The position numbers and the translations under genes are program-made. A DNA stretch of 64,000 bases, taken from positions 56,552-120,551 of the forward strand of contig NZ_MKKC01000055.1 of assembly GCF_001942255.1 (NCBI RefSeq). The letters run 5' to 3'. The stretch is from Nocardiopsis sp. CNR-923 (GTDB taxonomy: Bacteria > Actinomycetota > Actinomycetes > Streptosporangiales > Streptosporangiaceae). This document shows positions 40,662-51,295 of this stretch, piece by piece (position 1 is the stretch's first letter; the number at the start of each line of letters is the position of its first letter). The notes below the pieces were generated by a model. It was given only the letters and a program-made list of their open reading frames with translations, was not told where the DNA came from and made no database searches.

Positions 40662-41455
40662 GGGTGTCGCTCCGGGTGCGGGGACGGGCGTGCGGCTGGT
40701 TTCGGGTCGGGGGCGGGCGGGGTCAGGAGTTCGGATGCGGCCCGATCGCCCGCCCGCTCGGCGATCTCGGGACGTGTGGTCACCACCAGCCGCAGGACGA
40801 GGGCGGCGCAGACGGCCAGGAGGCACAGCAGGTAGCCGATCACGATCCAGGAGGAGGGCGCCCGTCCCGCGGTCAGCCCGTGCACCACGGCCATCGGCCA
40901 GCAGAGGTAGACGGTCAGGTGGATCGCGCGCCACGTCCACGAACGCGACGTCCCGGCGAACCTTCCGCGCATGACGCCCGTGACCGAGACAACGATCAAC
41001 AGATCAGTGGCGATGATCCCGTAGGCGACCGCCGTGTCCGCTCCGAACGGGAGCACGGAGTGCGCCGCGTTCAACCGGGTGAACGAAATCTGCAGGACGA
41101 CGTGGGGAAGGAGGAAGCCCATGGAAATGAGCGCCGCGGCCTTGTGGGATGATTGGTGGATTATTCGCAGACGTGGGGTGCTGATAATCCGGTCCGTGGC
41201 GATAATGCCAAGGGTCATTGTCACAGTGAGTCCGACAAGGGATATAGCGCCCGAATAGGTCCACAGGAGATCCTGGACGACACGGGCCACGGCGAGGCTT
41301 TCGGGGGCCGCCAAGGCCAGGAGGGTGTTCGCCGCGACCGCTCCCACCAGAAACGACACCCACTTCCACGGGCGTGGGCGGTGTGGTCGGCGACTGCGGA
41401 TCAGATGTCTGACACCCAGCGTACTTCCGCGGGTTCTGCGGTTTCTTTCGAACAT
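40658..41455 (-). CDS. Ferric-reductase-like cytochrome b membrane protein
   Basis: 265 residues with about six transmembrane helices and paired His in the membrane: IIHQSSHKAAALISMGFLLP, HVVLQISF, and AIHLTVYLCWPMAVVHGLTA, as in ferric-reductase-like/cytochrome b heme domains. No FAD/NADPH domain is attached; that part is supplied by the coupled NuoF-like gene. ATG 41455 has AGAGGTGG upstream. It is divergent from the COG4315 lipoprotein gene. Electron transfer across the membrane is inferred. Confidence 0.8.
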   Translation of the reverse strand: MFERNRRTRGSTLGVRHLIRSRRPHRPRPWKWVSFLVGAVAANTLLALAAPESLAVARVVQDLLWTYSGAISLVGLTVTMTLGIIATDRIISTPRLRIIHQSSHKAAALISMGFLLPHVVLQISFTRLNAAHSVLPFGADTAVAYGIIATDLLIVVSVTGVMRGRFAGTSRSWTWRAIHLTVYLCWPMAVVHGLTAGRAPSSWIVIGYLLCLLAVCAALVLRLVVTTRPEIAERAGDRAASELLTPPAPDPKPAARPSPHPERHP

Positions 41456-41623
41456 GCTGTCCACCTCTGTTCTGCGCCGCGCGGTGTGCGTCCGCACGGC
41501 GCGACCGAATTGGTGGGAGGTTCGCGAGTCACGCTCGTGGCGGCCGAAGGTAGCACCGGACGGCGGTCTCCGCCAGGTGTTCCCGGGTTTTCCTCTGACG
41601 GTTCCCGGTTGTCAAGGCCTCGG

Positions 41624-41629
41624 TATAAT
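41624..41629 (+). promoter_or_regulatory. TATAAT -10 box
   Basis: TATAAT in an AT-rich stretch of the divergent region 41456-41787, with a weak TTCCCG 16 bp upstream. It faces the lipoprotein gene with a leader of about 150 nt. A -10 box this good is rare in this window. Confidence 0.35.
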
Positions 41630-41787
41630 TTTTTCTTCCGGCAAAACCCCAGTTCAGAAGTGAGATCGGTGAAATCGCGCACGGGGGAATGCCGCTCGAT
41701 CCGATCTTCCGCGCCATACTGTCCGGCAGCCGGGCTATCACGGTCAGATAAAGACGCCCGGTAACCGAGCATGAGTGGGAGAGGCAT

Positions 41788-42440
41788 GTGAACACGGAGG
41801 CGAAGGGGGCCACCGCCCTCGGTCTGACCCTGTTCCTCCTGGTCACCGGATGCTCCACCGGCGACCTCGCCGTCGAGCCCGCCGGGGGCGACCCCGGCGG
41901 CGAGGCCTCCGCCGGCGACGGCGCGTCCGCACCCGACACGGGCGGCGGTGACGTCGTCGCCCTCGGCACCGTCTGGGACGACCGGTTCGGCGACATCCTC
42001 ACGGACGGGGACGGCAACGTCCTCTACCGGTTCGCCGACGACCCGCAGAACCAGTCCTCCTGCGTCGACGGATGCGCCGAGAACTGGCCCCCGCTGGCCG
42101 TCGGCGACGAGGGCGCGCCCGTCAGCGTCGAGGGCGCGGCCACGGCCGACCTCGTCGCCACGGTCGAGCGGGACGACGGGTCGTTACAGGTGGCCTACTC
42201 CGGATGGCCGCTGTACACCTACGCCGGCGACGCCGCCCCGGGCGACGTCAACGGCCAGGGCGTGGCCGAGGCCTGGTACGTCGTCGCGCCGGACGGCGGG
42301 ATGGTCACCGCGGCCCAGGAGGGGGCCGACGGCTCCAGCGACGGCTACGGAACGGACGGCTACGGTTACGGTGGCGACAGCCGCCCGCCGCCCTCCCGGA
42401 ACGTGACGGCCCCGGGTGCCCCCGCCCGATCCGGGCCTGA
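41788..42440 (+). CDS. COG4315 secreted lipoprotein (C-terminus frameshifted)
   Basis: Signal peptide with lipobox LVTGC (Cys22), acidic Gly/Ala linker, then two COG4315 repeats: ILTDGDGNVLYRFADD...SSCVDGCAENWPPL, and LQVAYSGWPLYTYAGDAAPG...AEAWYVVAPDG, with the Yx4D-type pattern of this family. GTG 41788 has GGGAGAGG upstream. After GYGYGGDSRPP the open frame runs on as a shadow of the next gene. A one-base loss around 42370-42400 would end the protein at 42440, so the C-terminus is uncertain. It faces the cytochrome b/NuoF pair and is probably a surface redox or metal-binding partner. Confidence 0.8.
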
Positions 42441-43156
42441 TCGCGGTGGCTCTCCGCAGCACCCAGCGCCGAGGCGAGGGCGTCCACCGCGCCGAGCCGG
42501 GCGACTCCTCCCACGGGGGGCGGGTGCGTTGGCGGTTCCCCCGTTCAGTCGAGCTCCTCGGCGTGGTCGGCTTCTTGGTCATCGCGTCGATGACGGTGTT
42601 CATGATCGCCCCGAACGGCTCCACGAGTGTCGCGGGTGTGTTCTGGAACGACTGGGTCAGCACGGAGTCCGGCCCGCTCGGCCCGGCCGACGTCGACGCC
42701 CTGATCCGGGTGCGCCAGGCCGGTCTGTGGGAGATTCCCGTGGGCCAGCAGGCCCAGGACCGGGCCCAGCTCGACCGAGTCCGCGAGGTGGGCGCGATCC
42801 TGGCCGAGGACCACACGCTCATCGACGAGCAGGTGCGCGACCTCGCGGCGCGGCTCGACGTGCGTCTGCCCAACGCCCCCACCCAGGACCAGCAGCGCTG
42901 GATGGAGGAACTGTCCGAGCTGTCCGGGGCCGAGTACGACCAGGTGTTCGCCAACCGGCTGCGCGCCGCGCACGGCGGGGTCGTCCAGGTCCTGGCCGAG
43001 GTCCGGGCCGGGACGCGCAACGAACTCGTCCGATCCTTCTGCCAACACGCGATGCTCATGGTGCTGAGACACATCACACTGCTGGAGAGCACCGGCCTGG
43101 TCGAGTACGAGGAGCTGCCCGCGCCGCGTCCTCCGGAGCGGCGCCCGCTGCCCTGA
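42416..43156 (+). CDS. DUF4142 membrane-anchored protein
   Basis: Up to 246 residues; the start is uncertain (GTG 42416, or GTG 42524 giving 210 residues). One transmembrane helix, LLGVVGFLVIASMTVFMI, then an extracytoplasmic four-helix DUF4142 domain: ADVDALIRVRQAGLWEIPVG, ILAEDHTLIDEQVRDLAARL, VFANRLRAAHGGVVQVLAEV, FCQHAMLMVLRHITLLESTG. The His pairs could bind metal, as in ferritin-like folds. It follows the lipoprotein closely and overlaps its repaired end. Family function is unknown. Confidence 0.8.
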   Translation: MPPPDPGLIAVALRSTQRRGEGVHRAEPGDSSHGGRVRWRFPRSVELLGVVGFLVIASMTVFMIAPNGSTSVAGVFWNDWVSTESGPLGPADVDALIRVRQAGLWEIPVGQQAQDRAQLDRVREVGAILAEDHTLIDEQVRDLAARLDVRLPNAPTQDQQRWMEELSELSGAEYDQVFANRLRAAHGGVVQVLAEVRAGTRNELVRSFCQHAMLMVLRHITLLESTGLVEYEELPAPRPPERRPLP

Positions 43157-43321
43157 CCGGTGCGGACTCCCGGAGACCACTCCCCACAGGGGCCCGGAGG
43201 GGCACTGGGCGCACCCCGCCCTCCCCGGTCGCGCCCGCCCCCTTCGGGCCCCGCCCCTCTTCCCGGTCCATCCCGCCGCGCCCGGTGCGCACCGCGCGCC
43301 CGACCACGAAGGAGAACGAAC

Positions 43322-44497
43322 ATGGCGAACGAACGACCCCGTCGATCAGGGCCGCGACCGTCGAGGCGGTCCCGCGCACGGAACCGGACCCGTGTCCTCG
43401 GCGCGGCGGCGGCCCTGCTGCTGGCCGCCGCCGCGGTGACGGTCGTCCTCACGGACGGAGGTTCCCCGACGGAGGGAAGCCTGGCCTCGAACGAGGCGGG
43501 CGGTCCCGGGGGTTCCGACGACCGCAGCCAGGGCCGCCGTGACCGCGAGCGCGGTCGCGGCCCGTCCGAGAACGACTTCGTCGACATCCGGCAGGCCCCG
43601 CCGCGGGAGCGCGAACCCGAACCCGGCCGGTCCGCGTCGACCGGCGGGTTCACCGTCGACTGCGGTGTCAACGCGAACGGCCTGCGCAACTCGGAGAACG
43701 TCATCGTGGCCCCTGGCGTGCCCAACGGAGCCCAGCACACCCATGACTACGTGGGGAATCAGGACGTCAACCGGTTCACCGACGACGTCGCCGCCAACAA
43801 CGCGATCCTCGCCCAGGGGGACACGACCTGTGCGGGCGCAGACCGGTCGGTGCACTACTGGCCGGTGCTGCGCGACACGACCGGGGAGGACGACGACGCG
43901 GACCGGCCGGGTGGCGGCCTGGACGGCAACGTCGGACGAATCCTCACCCCGTCGTCGGTGACCGTCGAGTTCCTCGGCAACGCGCGCGGGCCGGTGGCCG
44001 GGATGCCGCAGTTCCTCCAGATCATCACCGGCAACGCCCGCGCCGGCACCCAGGACGGCGCGAACGCCAACGCGCTGTGGACGTGCACGGGGTTCGAGGA
44101 CCGCGCGTTCACCGACCGCTACCCGCTCTGTCCCGAGGGCAGCGACGTCGTGCGCGTCCTCGACTTCCCCAGCTGCTGGGACGGCGGGAACATCGAGAGC
44201 GAGGACAACCGCTCGCACATCGTCTTCCCCGAGGAGGACGGCGGCTGTCCCGAGGAATTCACGGCGGTGCCGCGCCTGCGCCACACGCTGGTGTACCAGG
44301 TGCCCGACGGGCCGAACTTCGCCGTGGACGGATTCCCCGAGGAGCGGCACGACCCGGTCACCGACCACTCCGACCACATCAACGTGATGCCGCGCGAGCT
44401 CATGGCCGAGGTGGTCGACTGCCTGAACGAGGGCCGGGAGTGTTCCCGGTCCCTTCCCAGTCCCGACCTCGGTTCGCCAGCGGGAATCGGCCGCTGA
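43322..44497 (+). CDS. DUF1996 secreted protein
   Basis: 391 residues. A basic start, one hydrophobic helix (VLGAAAALLLAAAAVTVVL) as signal or anchor, a long Arg/Asp/Ser-rich linker, then the DUF1996 domain: PGVPNGAQHTHDYVGN, CAGADRSVHYWPVLRD, LCPEGSDVVRVLDFPSCWDG, SHIVFPE, DHSDHINVMP. The HTHDY, DNRSHI and DHINV histidines and the conserved Cys suggest an extracellular metal-dependent fold. ATG 43322 with GAAGGAGA upstream. Third gene of the lipoprotein/DUF4142/DUF1996 run. Confidence 0.88.
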   Translation: MANERPRRSGPRPSRRSRARNRTRVLGAAAALLLAAAAVTVVLTDGGSPTEGSLASNEAGGPGGSDDRSQGRRDRERGRGPSENDFVDIRQAPPREREPEPGRSASTGGFTVDCGVNANGLRNSENVIVAPGVPNGAQHTHDYVGNQDVNRFTDDVAANNAILAQGDTTCAGADRSVHYWPVLRDTTGEDDDADRPGGGLDGNVGRILTPSSVTVEFLGNARGPVAGMPQFLQIITGNARAGTQDGANANALWTCTGFEDRAFTDRYPLCPEGSDVVRVLDFPSCWDGGNIESEDNRSHIVFPEEDGGCPEEFTAVPRLRHTLVYQVPDGPNFAVDGFPEERHDPVTDHSDHINVMPRELMAEVVDCLNEGRECSRSLPSPDLGSPAGIGR

Positions 44498-44796
44498 CCT
44501 GCCCAGCAGTTTGCCCGTAATGTCGTCCGCCGGGGGAGGACGGGCCGTCGCGTGACGCCGGACCCCGGGGCGACAGGTCCAGAACGTGTGCCCTCCTCCA
44601 TGCGGTCGGTCCGTGTGACGAACAGCACGGTGTGTCGTCGCAGGTGGGCCTGCTGGGGCACGTGCCCTGTGTGCTGGGAAAAGTGACGCGCGCCCGACTC
44701 CGCACACGTTCTCACATCTCCAGCTCCGGCGTGCCGGTGCACGACCCGAACCCCTTGCTGTGCAGTGGAATCCGAAGCCTCACGTCCACACGATTA

Positions 44797-44821
44797 GACC
44801 ATTGGCCTATACCAATTGGTC
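44797..44821. promoter_or_regulatory. GntR-like palindrome upstream of PEP carboxykinase
   Basis: ATTGGCCTATACCAAT (44801-44816; perfect ATTGG/CCAAT arms) inside a wider GACCA...TGGTC repeat (44797-44821). It matches 14 of 16 positions of ATTGGTCTAGACCAAT. It lies 59 bp before the start codon. The preceding 44498-44796 region shows no gene. Confidence 0.5.
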
Positions 44822-44879
44822 ACTATGGGCCACCGTCGTTCATGATGCGAGAGATCTCGATCTTCGAAGAGGAGCGGCT

Positions 44880-46694
<1,815 letters not shown>

Positions 46695-47003
46695 CCGTCG
46701 CGCCGGCCCCTCTTCCGCGCCCGGGGCCGGCGCCGAGGGGCCGCGGGCCGTGTGGCGCCCGTGCCCCCTCGCCGAGTCCGGGGCCCCGTCGCGGGATGTG
46801 CCGCGTGGAACTCAGGGGCCGATGCGCATCGATGGACCAGGAGCGAGACGCGGGTGGAGCCCATCCGCGAGGTGCGCGACCGGATCGCCCACGCCGTTGA
46901 CCGTCCGGACCCGGACGACGCGACCACGGTGGCCACGGGGCGGGGCGGGGCGCCGCGGTCAGCCCGCCCGGGCGCTCGGACCGGCGGCGTGCCCCCGGGC
47001 CCC
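46695..47003. other. Gap without a supported gene
   Basis: GC-rich spacer between PEP carboxykinase and the convergent 54-aa gene. It contains CGGCCCC/GGGGCCG-type inverted repeats right after the stop (about 46708-46750) that may terminate transcription. No convincing ORF. Confidence 0.45.
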
Positions 47004-47168
47004 TCACTCCTGGACGCGTTTGATGGTGCGCACCCGGTCGGCCGCGATGCGGAAGACCACGCCGATGCCCTCCTTGGTGAAGTCGACGAACATGCCGACG
47101 GTCATGAAGTGGTCGGCCTCGACGTCGACGGTGTCGCTGAACCCCTCGTTGATCCTGAACGTCGCCAT
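47004..47168 (-). CDS. Hypothetical 54-aa protein
   Basis: [55 protein letters not shown] compact beta-rich small protein, ATG 47168 with GGGGGAAGA upstream. No family recognised, but codon use and the strong RBS support it. It lies 58 bp downstream of regulator copy B on the same strand and might be co-transcribed with it. Confidence 0.6.
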   Translation of the reverse strand: MATFRINEGFSDTVDVEADHFMTVGMFVDFTKEGIGVVFRIAADRVRTIKRVQE

Positions 47169-47226
47169 GGCGTCTTCCCCCGATGGCGCTGAGCACGGGT
47201 ACCGGTACTCACCAGGGTAGACCCGG

Positions 47227-47946
47227 TCACCCCCGACGCTCGGCGAGCACCCGCCGCCAGTGCTGGACCGACTGGAGCAGGTCCTCGTTGATGTGCGCCA
47301 GGAACGCGCCGACCGTCGTCAGCCGGTCGCCGCCGGGCGTCCCGGCGCCGAGGGCGGCGCCGCCCCGGCGTGCGGCCTCCGCCAGTCTGACGTTGGCCCG
47401 CACACTGGCCAGCATCGACTGGAACCAGACGTCCTCGTCGACGACGTACCGGTCGCGCCGCCCCCCGGGCTCGCGTTCTCGTTTGAGCAGGTCCTGGTCC
47501 TCCAGATAGCGGACGGCGAGGGAGACCGAGGCCGGGCTGACCTGGAGCCGCCGGACCAGTTCAGCGGTGGTGACGCCCGCACCGTCGGTCATGCACAGGA
47601 CGGTGAGCACCCGGGCCACCATGCGGGAGACCCCCGAGTCGACCAACGCCTCCGTGAACTCCTCCTCGGACGCGCGCACCGCCTCGGGGTCGCGTCCGCG
47701 GTGGACCGTGTCCTGCGGCGGAGGGTGCGGACCGGTCGCCCGCCCGCGTCGGCGCGCCCGTCGGTCGGTCGACCGCTGGGCCCGACCCGGGCGGTAGGCG
47801 GCGCGCCCGCCGTTGCGCGCCACCTCGCGGCTCACGGTGGAGGTCGGCCGCCCCAGGCGCCTGGCGATCTCGGCGTACCCAAGCCCGCGCGCCAGCCCGG
47901 CGGCGATGCGTTCACGCTCCTCCCGGGTGAGCCGTCCTCCCGGCAT
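47227..47946 (-). CDS. GbsR/MarR-like regulator with IS30-type HTH, copy B
   Basis: 239 residues, paralogue of 7960-8694. IS30-like HTH (MPGGRLTREERERIAAGLAR, RRLGRPTSTVSREVARNGG), Arg-rich linker, then a winged helix (VTTAELVRRLQVSPASVSLA, RYVVDEDVWFQSML). ATG 47946 with GGGAGGGA upstream. Divergent from the P450/ferredoxin pair; the intergenic DNA repeats the motif array of copy A. Probably represses the P450 operon, with an unknown inducer. Confidence 0.82.
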   Translation of the reverse strand: MPGGRLTREERERIAAGLARGLGYAEIARRLGRPTSTVSREVARNGGRAAYRPGRAQRSTDRRARRRGRATGPHPPPQDTVHRGRDPEAVRASEEEFTEALVDSGVSRMVARVLTVLCMTDGAGVTTAELVRRLQVSPASVSLAVRYLEDQDLLKREREPGGRRDRYVVDEDVWFQSMLASVRANVRLAEAARRGGAALGAGTPGGDRLTTVGAFLAHINEDLLQSVQHWRRVLAERRG

Positions 47947-47980
47947 CGGTGTCCCTCCCTCGGCGCGGCGTGCCCCCAGT

Positions 47981-48126
47981 ATTGCGTCGGAGATCAGCCC
48001 ATTGCAATTGATCAGGGCTGGAGCATTGCGTTCAAGCTCATCACCATTGCAATCTTCGTCGCGTCTACCTTTCTATATTGGCAATATAGCCAAAATTCGC
48101 GTTGACTGATCATTGAACGCAACGTA
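47981..48126. promoter_or_regulatory. Operator array B (TTGCGTT / ATTGCAAT / AACGCAA)
   Basis: ATTGCGT (47981), ATTGCAAT (48001), CATTGCGTT (48024), ATTGCAAT (48046), a 17-bp palindrome CTATATTGGCAATATAG (48073-48089) and GAACGCAACGTA (48115-48126). TTGCGTT (48026) and AACGCAA (48116) are an inverted pair 90 bp apart, matching the array at 8774-8877. Confidence 0.78.
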
Positions 48127-48168
48127 ATTTTTGTGGACGTTGAAGTTCCGTGCCAGAGGAGGCGCCCC

Positions 48169-49377
48169 GTGACCGACACCCTTCCCCCTCCGATCCCGAT
48201 GCCCGACATGCGGCCCACGGCCCTCCCGTACGGTCCGTCAGAGGAGCTGACCCGGCTGCGCACGGAACGGCCGCTGACCCCCGTGACCTTCCCCGACGGA
48301 CACGTCGGCTGGCTGGTCACCGGGCACTCCCTCCTCCGCGCGGTCGTCGCCGACCCCCGGTTCAGCTCGCGGCAGGAGCTGGCGCACATGCCCGTCGTCA
48401 AGGCGGAGGGGGCCACGCACATTCCCCCGGCGCCGCCCGGCATGTTCATCAACATGGACGCGCCCGAGCACACCCGCTACCGCAGACTGCTCACCGGGCG
48501 GTTCACCGTCCGCCGCATGCGACAGCTCGCCGAGCGGGTCGAGCGGATCGCGGCGGAGCGCCTCGACGCGATGGAGCGCGGCGGCCCGACGGCCGACCTC
48601 GTCGAGGCCTTCGCCCAGCCCATCCCCGCCCTGGTGATCTGCGAGCTGCTCGGGGTGCCCCACGACGACCACGAGACGTTCCAGCGCCAGGCCGCGGCGC
48701 TCAGCGACCACGGTGTCCCGCTGGAGGAGGTGCTGGCCGCGATGAACGGCATGGGGGCCATGATGCACGACCTCGTCGTGGCCAAACGGGCCGAGCCGAC
48801 CGACGACCTGCTCAGCGACCTGACGGACAGCGACCTCACGGACGAGGAGCTCACCGGCATCGGCTTCCTGCTGCTCGGTGCGGGCCTGGACACCACCGCC
48901 AACATGCTCGGACTGGGGACGTTCGTCCTGCTGACCCACCCCGATCAGCTCGCCGCGCTGCGCCGCGATCCCGGCCTCGTCGACGGCGCGGTCGAGGAGC
49001 TGATGCGGTATCTGAGCATCGCGCACACGGGGCTCCGGGTCGCCCTGGAGGATGTCGAGCTCGGCGGCCACCTGATCAGGGCCGGACAGTCCGTGGTCCT
49101 GTCGGCCCCGGCCGCCAACCGGGATCCCGACAAGTTCCCCGATCCCGACACCTTCGACGTGCGCCGCAAGGCCACGGGGCACGTGTCCTTCGGCCACGGC
49201 GTCCACCAGTGCCTCGGCCAGCAGCTTGCCAGGGTCGAGATGCGCGTCGCCCTCCGCGCGCTGTTCGAGCGCTTCCCGACGCTCAGGCTGGCGGTCCCAC
49301 CCGAGGACGTGCGGGTGCGCGATGACTCCGACATCCACGGCGTGCGCGCCCTGCCCGTCACGTGGGACGAGGTGTGA
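48169..49377 (+). CDS. Cytochrome P450, CYP105-like
   Basis: 402 residues. I-helix oxygen-binding motif GAGLDTT (237-243), K-helix ExxR as EELMR (Glu277-Arg280), and heme-ligand loop FGHGVHQCLG with Cys348. Bacterial class I P450 of the CYP105-like sort: broad hydroxylation of xenobiotics or secondary metabolites. GTG 48169 follows AGAGGAGG. The ferredoxin gene starts 2 bp after the stop, so they are one operon. Control by the divergent GbsR-like protein is likely. Confidence 0.93.
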   Translation: MTDTLPPPIPMPDMRPTALPYGPSEELTRLRTERPLTPVTFPDGHVGWLVTGHSLLRAVVADPRFSSRQELAHMPVVKAEGATHIPPAPPGMFINMDAPEHTRYRRLLTGRFTVRRMRQLAERVERIAAERLDAMERGGPTADLVEAFAQPIPALVICELLGVPHDDHETFQRQAAALSDHGVPLEEVLAAMNGMGAMMHDLVVAKRAEPTDDLLSDLTDSDLTDEELTGIGFLLLGAGLDTTANMLGLGTFVLLTHPDQLAALRRDPGLVDGAVEELMRYLSIAHTGLRVALEDVELGGHLIRAGQSVVLSAPAANRDPDKFPDPDTFDVRRKATGHVSFGHGVHQCLGQQLARVEMRVALRALFERFPTLRLAVPPEDVRVRDDSDIHGVRALPVTWDEV

Positions 49378-49379
49378 CC

Positions 49380-49574
49380 ATGCGGCTCTTCGCGGATCGC
49401 GGCCTGTGCGTCGGTTCCGGCATGTGCGTGTTGACCGCCCCCGGGGTGTTCGACCAGGACGACGAGGACGGTCTGGTCGTGGTGCACGGCGACCCCGACG
49501 GGCGGGGCGACGCGGCGGCGCTCGGCCGCGTGGTGGACGCGTGCCCGTCGGGGGCGATCACCTTCATGCCCTGA
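49380..49574 (+). CDS. 3Fe-4S ferredoxin for the P450
   Basis: 64 residues: CVGSGMC (Cys10 and Cys16, C-x5-C) and ACPSGAI (Cys55), the pattern of P450-associated [3Fe-4S] ferredoxins. Starts ATG 49380, 2 bp after the P450 stop. It delivers electrons to the P450; no ferredoxin reductase is adjacent. Confidence 0.92.
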   Translation: MRLFADRGLCVGSGMCVLTAPGVFDQDDEDGLVVVHGDPDGRGDAAALGRVVDACPSGAITFMP

Positions 49575-49687
49575 CCCGGAGACGTCGGAGTCGACAAACC
49601 GGGGTGTTTCCTCTTTCCCTCCTGGTGGAGTCCCCGCCCGTGTTACGCATGGTGCACCAGCCCACCACCATCCCCCGGGGGGAAACC

Positions 49688-50458
49688 GTGACGTTCCTTC
49701 TCGTCCTGTCCGTACTGGTCGCCATGGTCGTCGGCGCCGTGCTCGCCGTCTGGAGATTCGGCGTCAGCGACGAGTACTCCGGTGGAGCGGTCGGCGTCGT
49801 CGTCGCCCCGTGCGCGCTCGCCCTCTACCTCGTCGCGGCGGCGATGGGCGTGGTGATCGGCTGGGAGGACTTCAAGGCGGCCCAGGACGGCACGGTCTCC
49901 GAGGCGGGCGCGGCCCAGTCGCTGTACTGGAGCACCACCGCCTTCCCCGACGCGGAGGGGGAGCACGTCCGTGCGCAGCTGCGCGCCTACCTGACCACGG
50001 TCGTCGAGGACGACTGGCCCCGAATGGCGCGCACCGGCGAGCTGAGCCCCGAGGGCGACGAGGCGCTCGCCGATCTGGCCGCGTCCGTCCGGGACCTGTC
50101 CGTCTCCGACACGGGAGACGGCCTGGATCGGCTCACCGCCCGCCAGGAGCTGACCAACCTGAGCGACGCCCGCATCGAGCGGGCGGACGCCGCGGGCGAC
50201 ACGATCCCGCCCGTTCTGATGGTGATCGCCGTCATCTCCGGTGTGGCCGTCGCCGTGCTGCCGTTCGCCATGGTCCGGCGGGGCGCGCGGGCGGCCTACT
50301 TCTGGGCGGCGGTCAACCTGGCGTTCGTCTTCGGCACCATCGCCTTGCTGTTCTACCTCGGCACGCCCTACAACGACGTCCTCGCCACCGACGCCGGAGG
50401 GATGGAGGACACCCTGGCGGCCTTCGAGCGCACCGACCGCGCGCTCGACGCCCGCTGA
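49688..50458 (+). CDS. DUF4239-like membrane protein
   Basis: 256 residues with four hydrophobic helices: two at the N-terminus (FLLVLSVLVAMVVGAVLAVW; VVVAPCALALYLVAAAMGVV) and two near the C-terminus (VLMVIAVISGVAVAVLPFAM; AAVNLAFVFGTIALLFYL), with a soluble helical domain between. This is the bestrophin-like DUF4239 layout; function unknown. GTG 49688 with GGGGGGAAA upstream; the frame is open further back. Possibly a separate unit from the P450 operon, 113 bp after the ferredoxin. Confidence 0.7.
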   Translation: MTFLLVLSVLVAMVVGAVLAVWRFGVSDEYSGGAVGVVVAPCALALYLVAAAMGVVIGWEDFKAAQDGTVSEAGAAQSLYWSTTAFPDAEGEHVRAQLRAYLTTVVEDDWPRMARTGELSPEGDEALADLAASVRDLSVSDTGDGLDRLTARQELTNLSDARIERADAAGDTIPPVLMVIAVISGVAVAVLPFAMVRRGARAAYFWAAVNLAFVFGTIALLFYLGTPYNDVLATDAGGMEDTLAAFERTDRALDAR

Positions 50459-50469
50459 GCCCCGGTCCG

Positions 50470-51192
50470 TCAGCCGGTCCGCCGCGCCGCGGCCCGGCCC
50501 GAACCTGCGGCGGCCAGGGCGGCGACGACCCCGACGACCACCATGGTGCGCGTGGGGGTGAAGGCTCCGGCCACCCCGTGCCCGCCCGGACCGGCCATGT
50601 CCGCGAGGATCCGCTCACGGACGGGCTCGGCCGCCTCGGGCACGGCCGCCGGGGACGCGGACGCCTCCAAGGGCGGCTCCGACGACATCGCCTCCTCGAT
50701 CTCCGCGGGCGCGGGCGTCTCGGGGGAGGTGTCGGGGGCGGCCCCCTCCCGCCCGGCCTCGGCCGGCGGTCGGCGGCCGATGGGCTCGCGGTCGTCCACG
50801 GGCGGGAGCCCGGGGTCGACGGGCGTGGCGGGGTCGGACGGCCCTGGGCGCTCTGGGCGCTCTGGGTGCTCCGGGCGCTCTGGGGCGGGGTGTTCAGGGG
50901 AGGCGGGCTGACAGGGCGGGGCCTGACCGGCGCGCACGGTGACGCGCACCCCGTTCGCGCACACCAGGACGTAGGACCCGGAGCGCACCTGGATCCGCGT
51001 GTCAGGCGCCGTCACGTCGACCCCGCCGGGGCCCACGCCCACGCTGGCCGCGCCGCTCTCCACGCGCACCCCAGACGGGCTGACCGACACGGAGCCGTCG
51101 GTGTCCTGGGCGGTCGCGGCCGCGGCGGAGCACGCGAGGACGAGCCCGCTGACGGCCGTCAGAGCGGGCAGTGCACGTCGGGAGGGGGGCAT
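50470..51192 (-). CDS. Secreted Pro/Glu-rich, C-terminally anchored protein
   Basis: 240 residues. Signal peptide (ALPALTAVSGLVLACSAAAA), a small beta-rich part (SVSVSPSGVRVESG, IQVRSGSYVLVCANGVRVTV), a long low-complexity linker with EHPERPERP repeats, and a C-terminal helix TMVVVGVVAALAAAGSGRAA followed by Arg, which looks like a membrane anchor. No sortase motif is seen. Unknown family; a surface protein of unknown role. It converges with the DUF4239-like gene. Confidence 0.65.
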   Translation of the reverse strand: MPPSRRALPALTAVSGLVLACSAAAATAQDTDGSVSVSPSGVRVESGAASVGVGPGGVDVTAPDTRIQVRSGSYVLVCANGVRVTVRAGQAPPCQPASPEHPAPERPEHPERPERPGPSDPATPVDPGLPPVDDREPIGRRPPAEAGREGAAPDTSPETPAPAEIEEAMSSEPPLEASASPAAVPEAAEPVRERILADMAGPGGHGVAGAFTPTRTMVVVGVVAALAAAGSGRAAARRTG

Positions 51193-51295
51193 GTCACTCC
51201 TCGTGGCGTGGCCGGGTCGTGCTGTGATCGTACGTGTTCCGGCCAGGCCTTACCCCGGAAACCGCCGCTTCGGCGGTCCGACGTCCGGAGCCTCC

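Noticed and set aside
41788..43542. 584-aa lipoprotein reading through to 43542
   Set aside because: After about 42400 this frame is only a shadow of the DUF4142 and DUF1996 genes; a lost base near the end of the lipoprotein explains the missing stop.
46752..47192. 146-aa plus-strand ORF (contains [15 protein letters not shown])
   Set aside because: The first part has some coding look but no RBS; most of the ORF is antisense to the well-supported 54-aa gene at 47004-47168.
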